Made by a program: the position numbers and the translations under genes. From Sulfuriferula thiophila (GTDB lineage Bacteria; Pseudomonadota; Gammaproteobacteria; Burkholderiales; Sulfuriferulaceae): a stretch of 64,000 bases of DNA. The stretch spans positions 62,001 through 126,000 of the forward strand of contig NZ_BHGL01000003.1 of NCBI RefSeq assembly GCF_003864975.1. The letters are read 5' to 3'. The notes under the pieces are model-generated. The model ran no database searches and was not told where the DNA came from. It saw nothing but the letters and a program-made list of their open reading frames with translations. The number at the start of each line of letters is the position of its first letter. Positions within the stretch are counted from its first letter, which is position 1. Of the stretch, positions 63,494-64,000 are shown one piece after another.

Positions 63494-64000
63494 AACTACG
63501 CAACCTTCTGAACTGGCGCACCTACAGCACTTCCATGTTACGAGGCTTGAGTGCCGTTTTATTACTTGGCAGCTTAATCTGGTTATTAGGCAGCGAACCG
63601 GCCGCGCGCGCACTGGCGCAAATCGTTACCCGCGTCAGCAATGACCAGATCATCATCAGCGGCGTAACCGGCTCCATTTTTGATACGCTCAGCATTAAAC
63701 GCATAGACTGGATCACACCTGAAAAAACCGTCACGCTGCAGCAACTCAAGCTGGCCTGGTCGCCCAGTCAACTATGGCAGGGCAGCCGCCTGAAATTCAC
63801 GCAACTGAATATAGCCACACTGGATATCACACTCACAAAGCCGGATAACAAACCTCTACAGATGCCGTCCAGCCTGGCCTTGCCATTCGAGCTGGCGGTG
63901 CCGAATGGCCGTATCAATGCCGTGCGCATCCACCGCGGCGACCAGCATATCCTTATCCAGCCAGTCAGCTTCAGTCTCAATTACGCCAGTCATCGCTATC
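63490..64000 (+). CDS. tamB: TamB, inner-membrane/periplasmic translocation protein, C-terminus cut off
   Basis: Start TTG 63490, overlapping the tamA TGA (TTGA); ATG 63535 is an alternative. The N-terminal residues contain one membrane helix (LRGLSAVLLLGSLIWLLGSE) followed by repeated beta structure (ISGVTGSIFDTLSIKRIDWI; LKLAWSPSQLWQGSRLKFTQ), as in the AsmA-like bridge protein TamB. Only 170 codons are in the window. Coupled to tamA. Confidence 0.9.
   Translation, partial: MKLRNLLNWRTYSTSMLRGLSAVLLLGSLIWLLGSEPAARALAQIVTRVSNDQIIISGVTGSIFDTLSIKRIDWITPEKTVTLQQLKLAWSPSQLWQGSRLKFTQLNIATLDITLTKPDNKPLQMPSSLALPFELAVPNGRINAVRIHRGDQHILIQPVSFSLNYASHRY

Noticed and set aside
1-64000. Mobile elements, CRISPR arrays, prophage or plasmid functions
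   Set aside because: No transposase, integrase, repeat-spacer array, phage structural gene or replication gene was seen. The PLD-type nuclease resembles plasmid Nuc proteins but sits in an ordinary operon.

Overview
The window looks like chromosomal DNA of a chemolithoautotrophic, sulfur-oxidising betaproteobacterium, close to the Sulfuriferula / Sulfuricella / Thiobacillus group. The pointers are a soxXYZA + soxB thiosulfate-oxidation locus, an assimilatory nitrate/nitrite reduction cluster, a SulP / gamma-carbonic-anhydrase locus suited to inorganic carbon or sulfate handling, and betaproteobacterial housekeeping neighbours (argJ next to a DUF815 ATPase, a Nudix-ThiE fusion, a DUF1631 protein, ybiB). 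The taxonomic placement is inference from gene content. I see no phage, insertion sequence, CRISPR array or rRNA operon.

Layout. 1-3.5 kb: a truncated GAF/PAS/GGDEF protein, a small lipoprotein, a 33-residue membrane protein too short for ordinary ORF calling, and a PACE-type efflux protein. 3.5-17.2 kb, all on the minus strand: nitrate assimilation. Read in the direction of transcription it runs: a small unknown gene, nasA (assimilatory nitrate reductase), ybiB, cobA/sumT (siroheme methylation), nirB, a secreted protein with two NarX P-box-like repeats, nirD, a PDC-domain membrane protein, cbiX/sirB (sirohydrochlorin chelatase); then a second unit with a nitrate transporter, a PP2C phosphatase-Ser/Thr kinase fusion and an ANTAR (NasT-type) regulator. 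Both units are preceded by close matches to the sigma-54 promoter, and nasA also has tandem NtrC-like sites at enhancer distance. 17.3-20.3 kb: two small exported proteins, moaC (molybdenum cofactor, needed by nasA) and a BepA-type protease.

20.4-24.5 kb: soxXYZA and, beyond a strong terminator, soxB. No soxCD is seen, so this is a truncated Sox system as far as the window shows. 24.6-37.3 kb: alaS, a convergent pair of large poorly characterised proteins (one DUF1631), tRNA-Gly(CCC), a MASE1/CHASE/PAS histidine kinase, and a Ca2+-type P-ATPase. 37.4-40.3 kb: thiS, thiG, trmB and an NhaD-like antiporter. 40.4-44.4 kb: SulP - gamma carbonic anhydrase - SulP on the minus strand. 44.6-49.1 kb: an rRNA methyltransferase, a PLD-type nuclease, an MscS channel and a fatty acid desaturase with operator-like repeats over its promoter. 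49.1-53.4 kb: small metabolic and hypothetical genes, a TSUP permease and an amino-acid-type ABC binding protein. 53.6-64 kb: argJ, a DUF815 ATPase, a diiron MBL-fold protein, the Nudix-ThiE fusion, phoU behind a Pho-box-like repeat, an AddB-like nuclease, fdxA, tamA and the start of tamB.

How the genes work together: MoaC supplies the molybdopterin of NasA; CobA and CbiX supply siroheme for NirB; the transporter brings nitrate in; NasA and NirBD reduce it to ammonium under apparent NtrC/sigma-54 nitrogen control, with the ANTAR protein, the kinase/phosphatase and two output-less sensor proteins as local regulators. Sox proteins would feed electrons from thiosulfate for growth, and the SulP/carbonic-anhydrase locus may feed carbon fixation or export/import sulfate.
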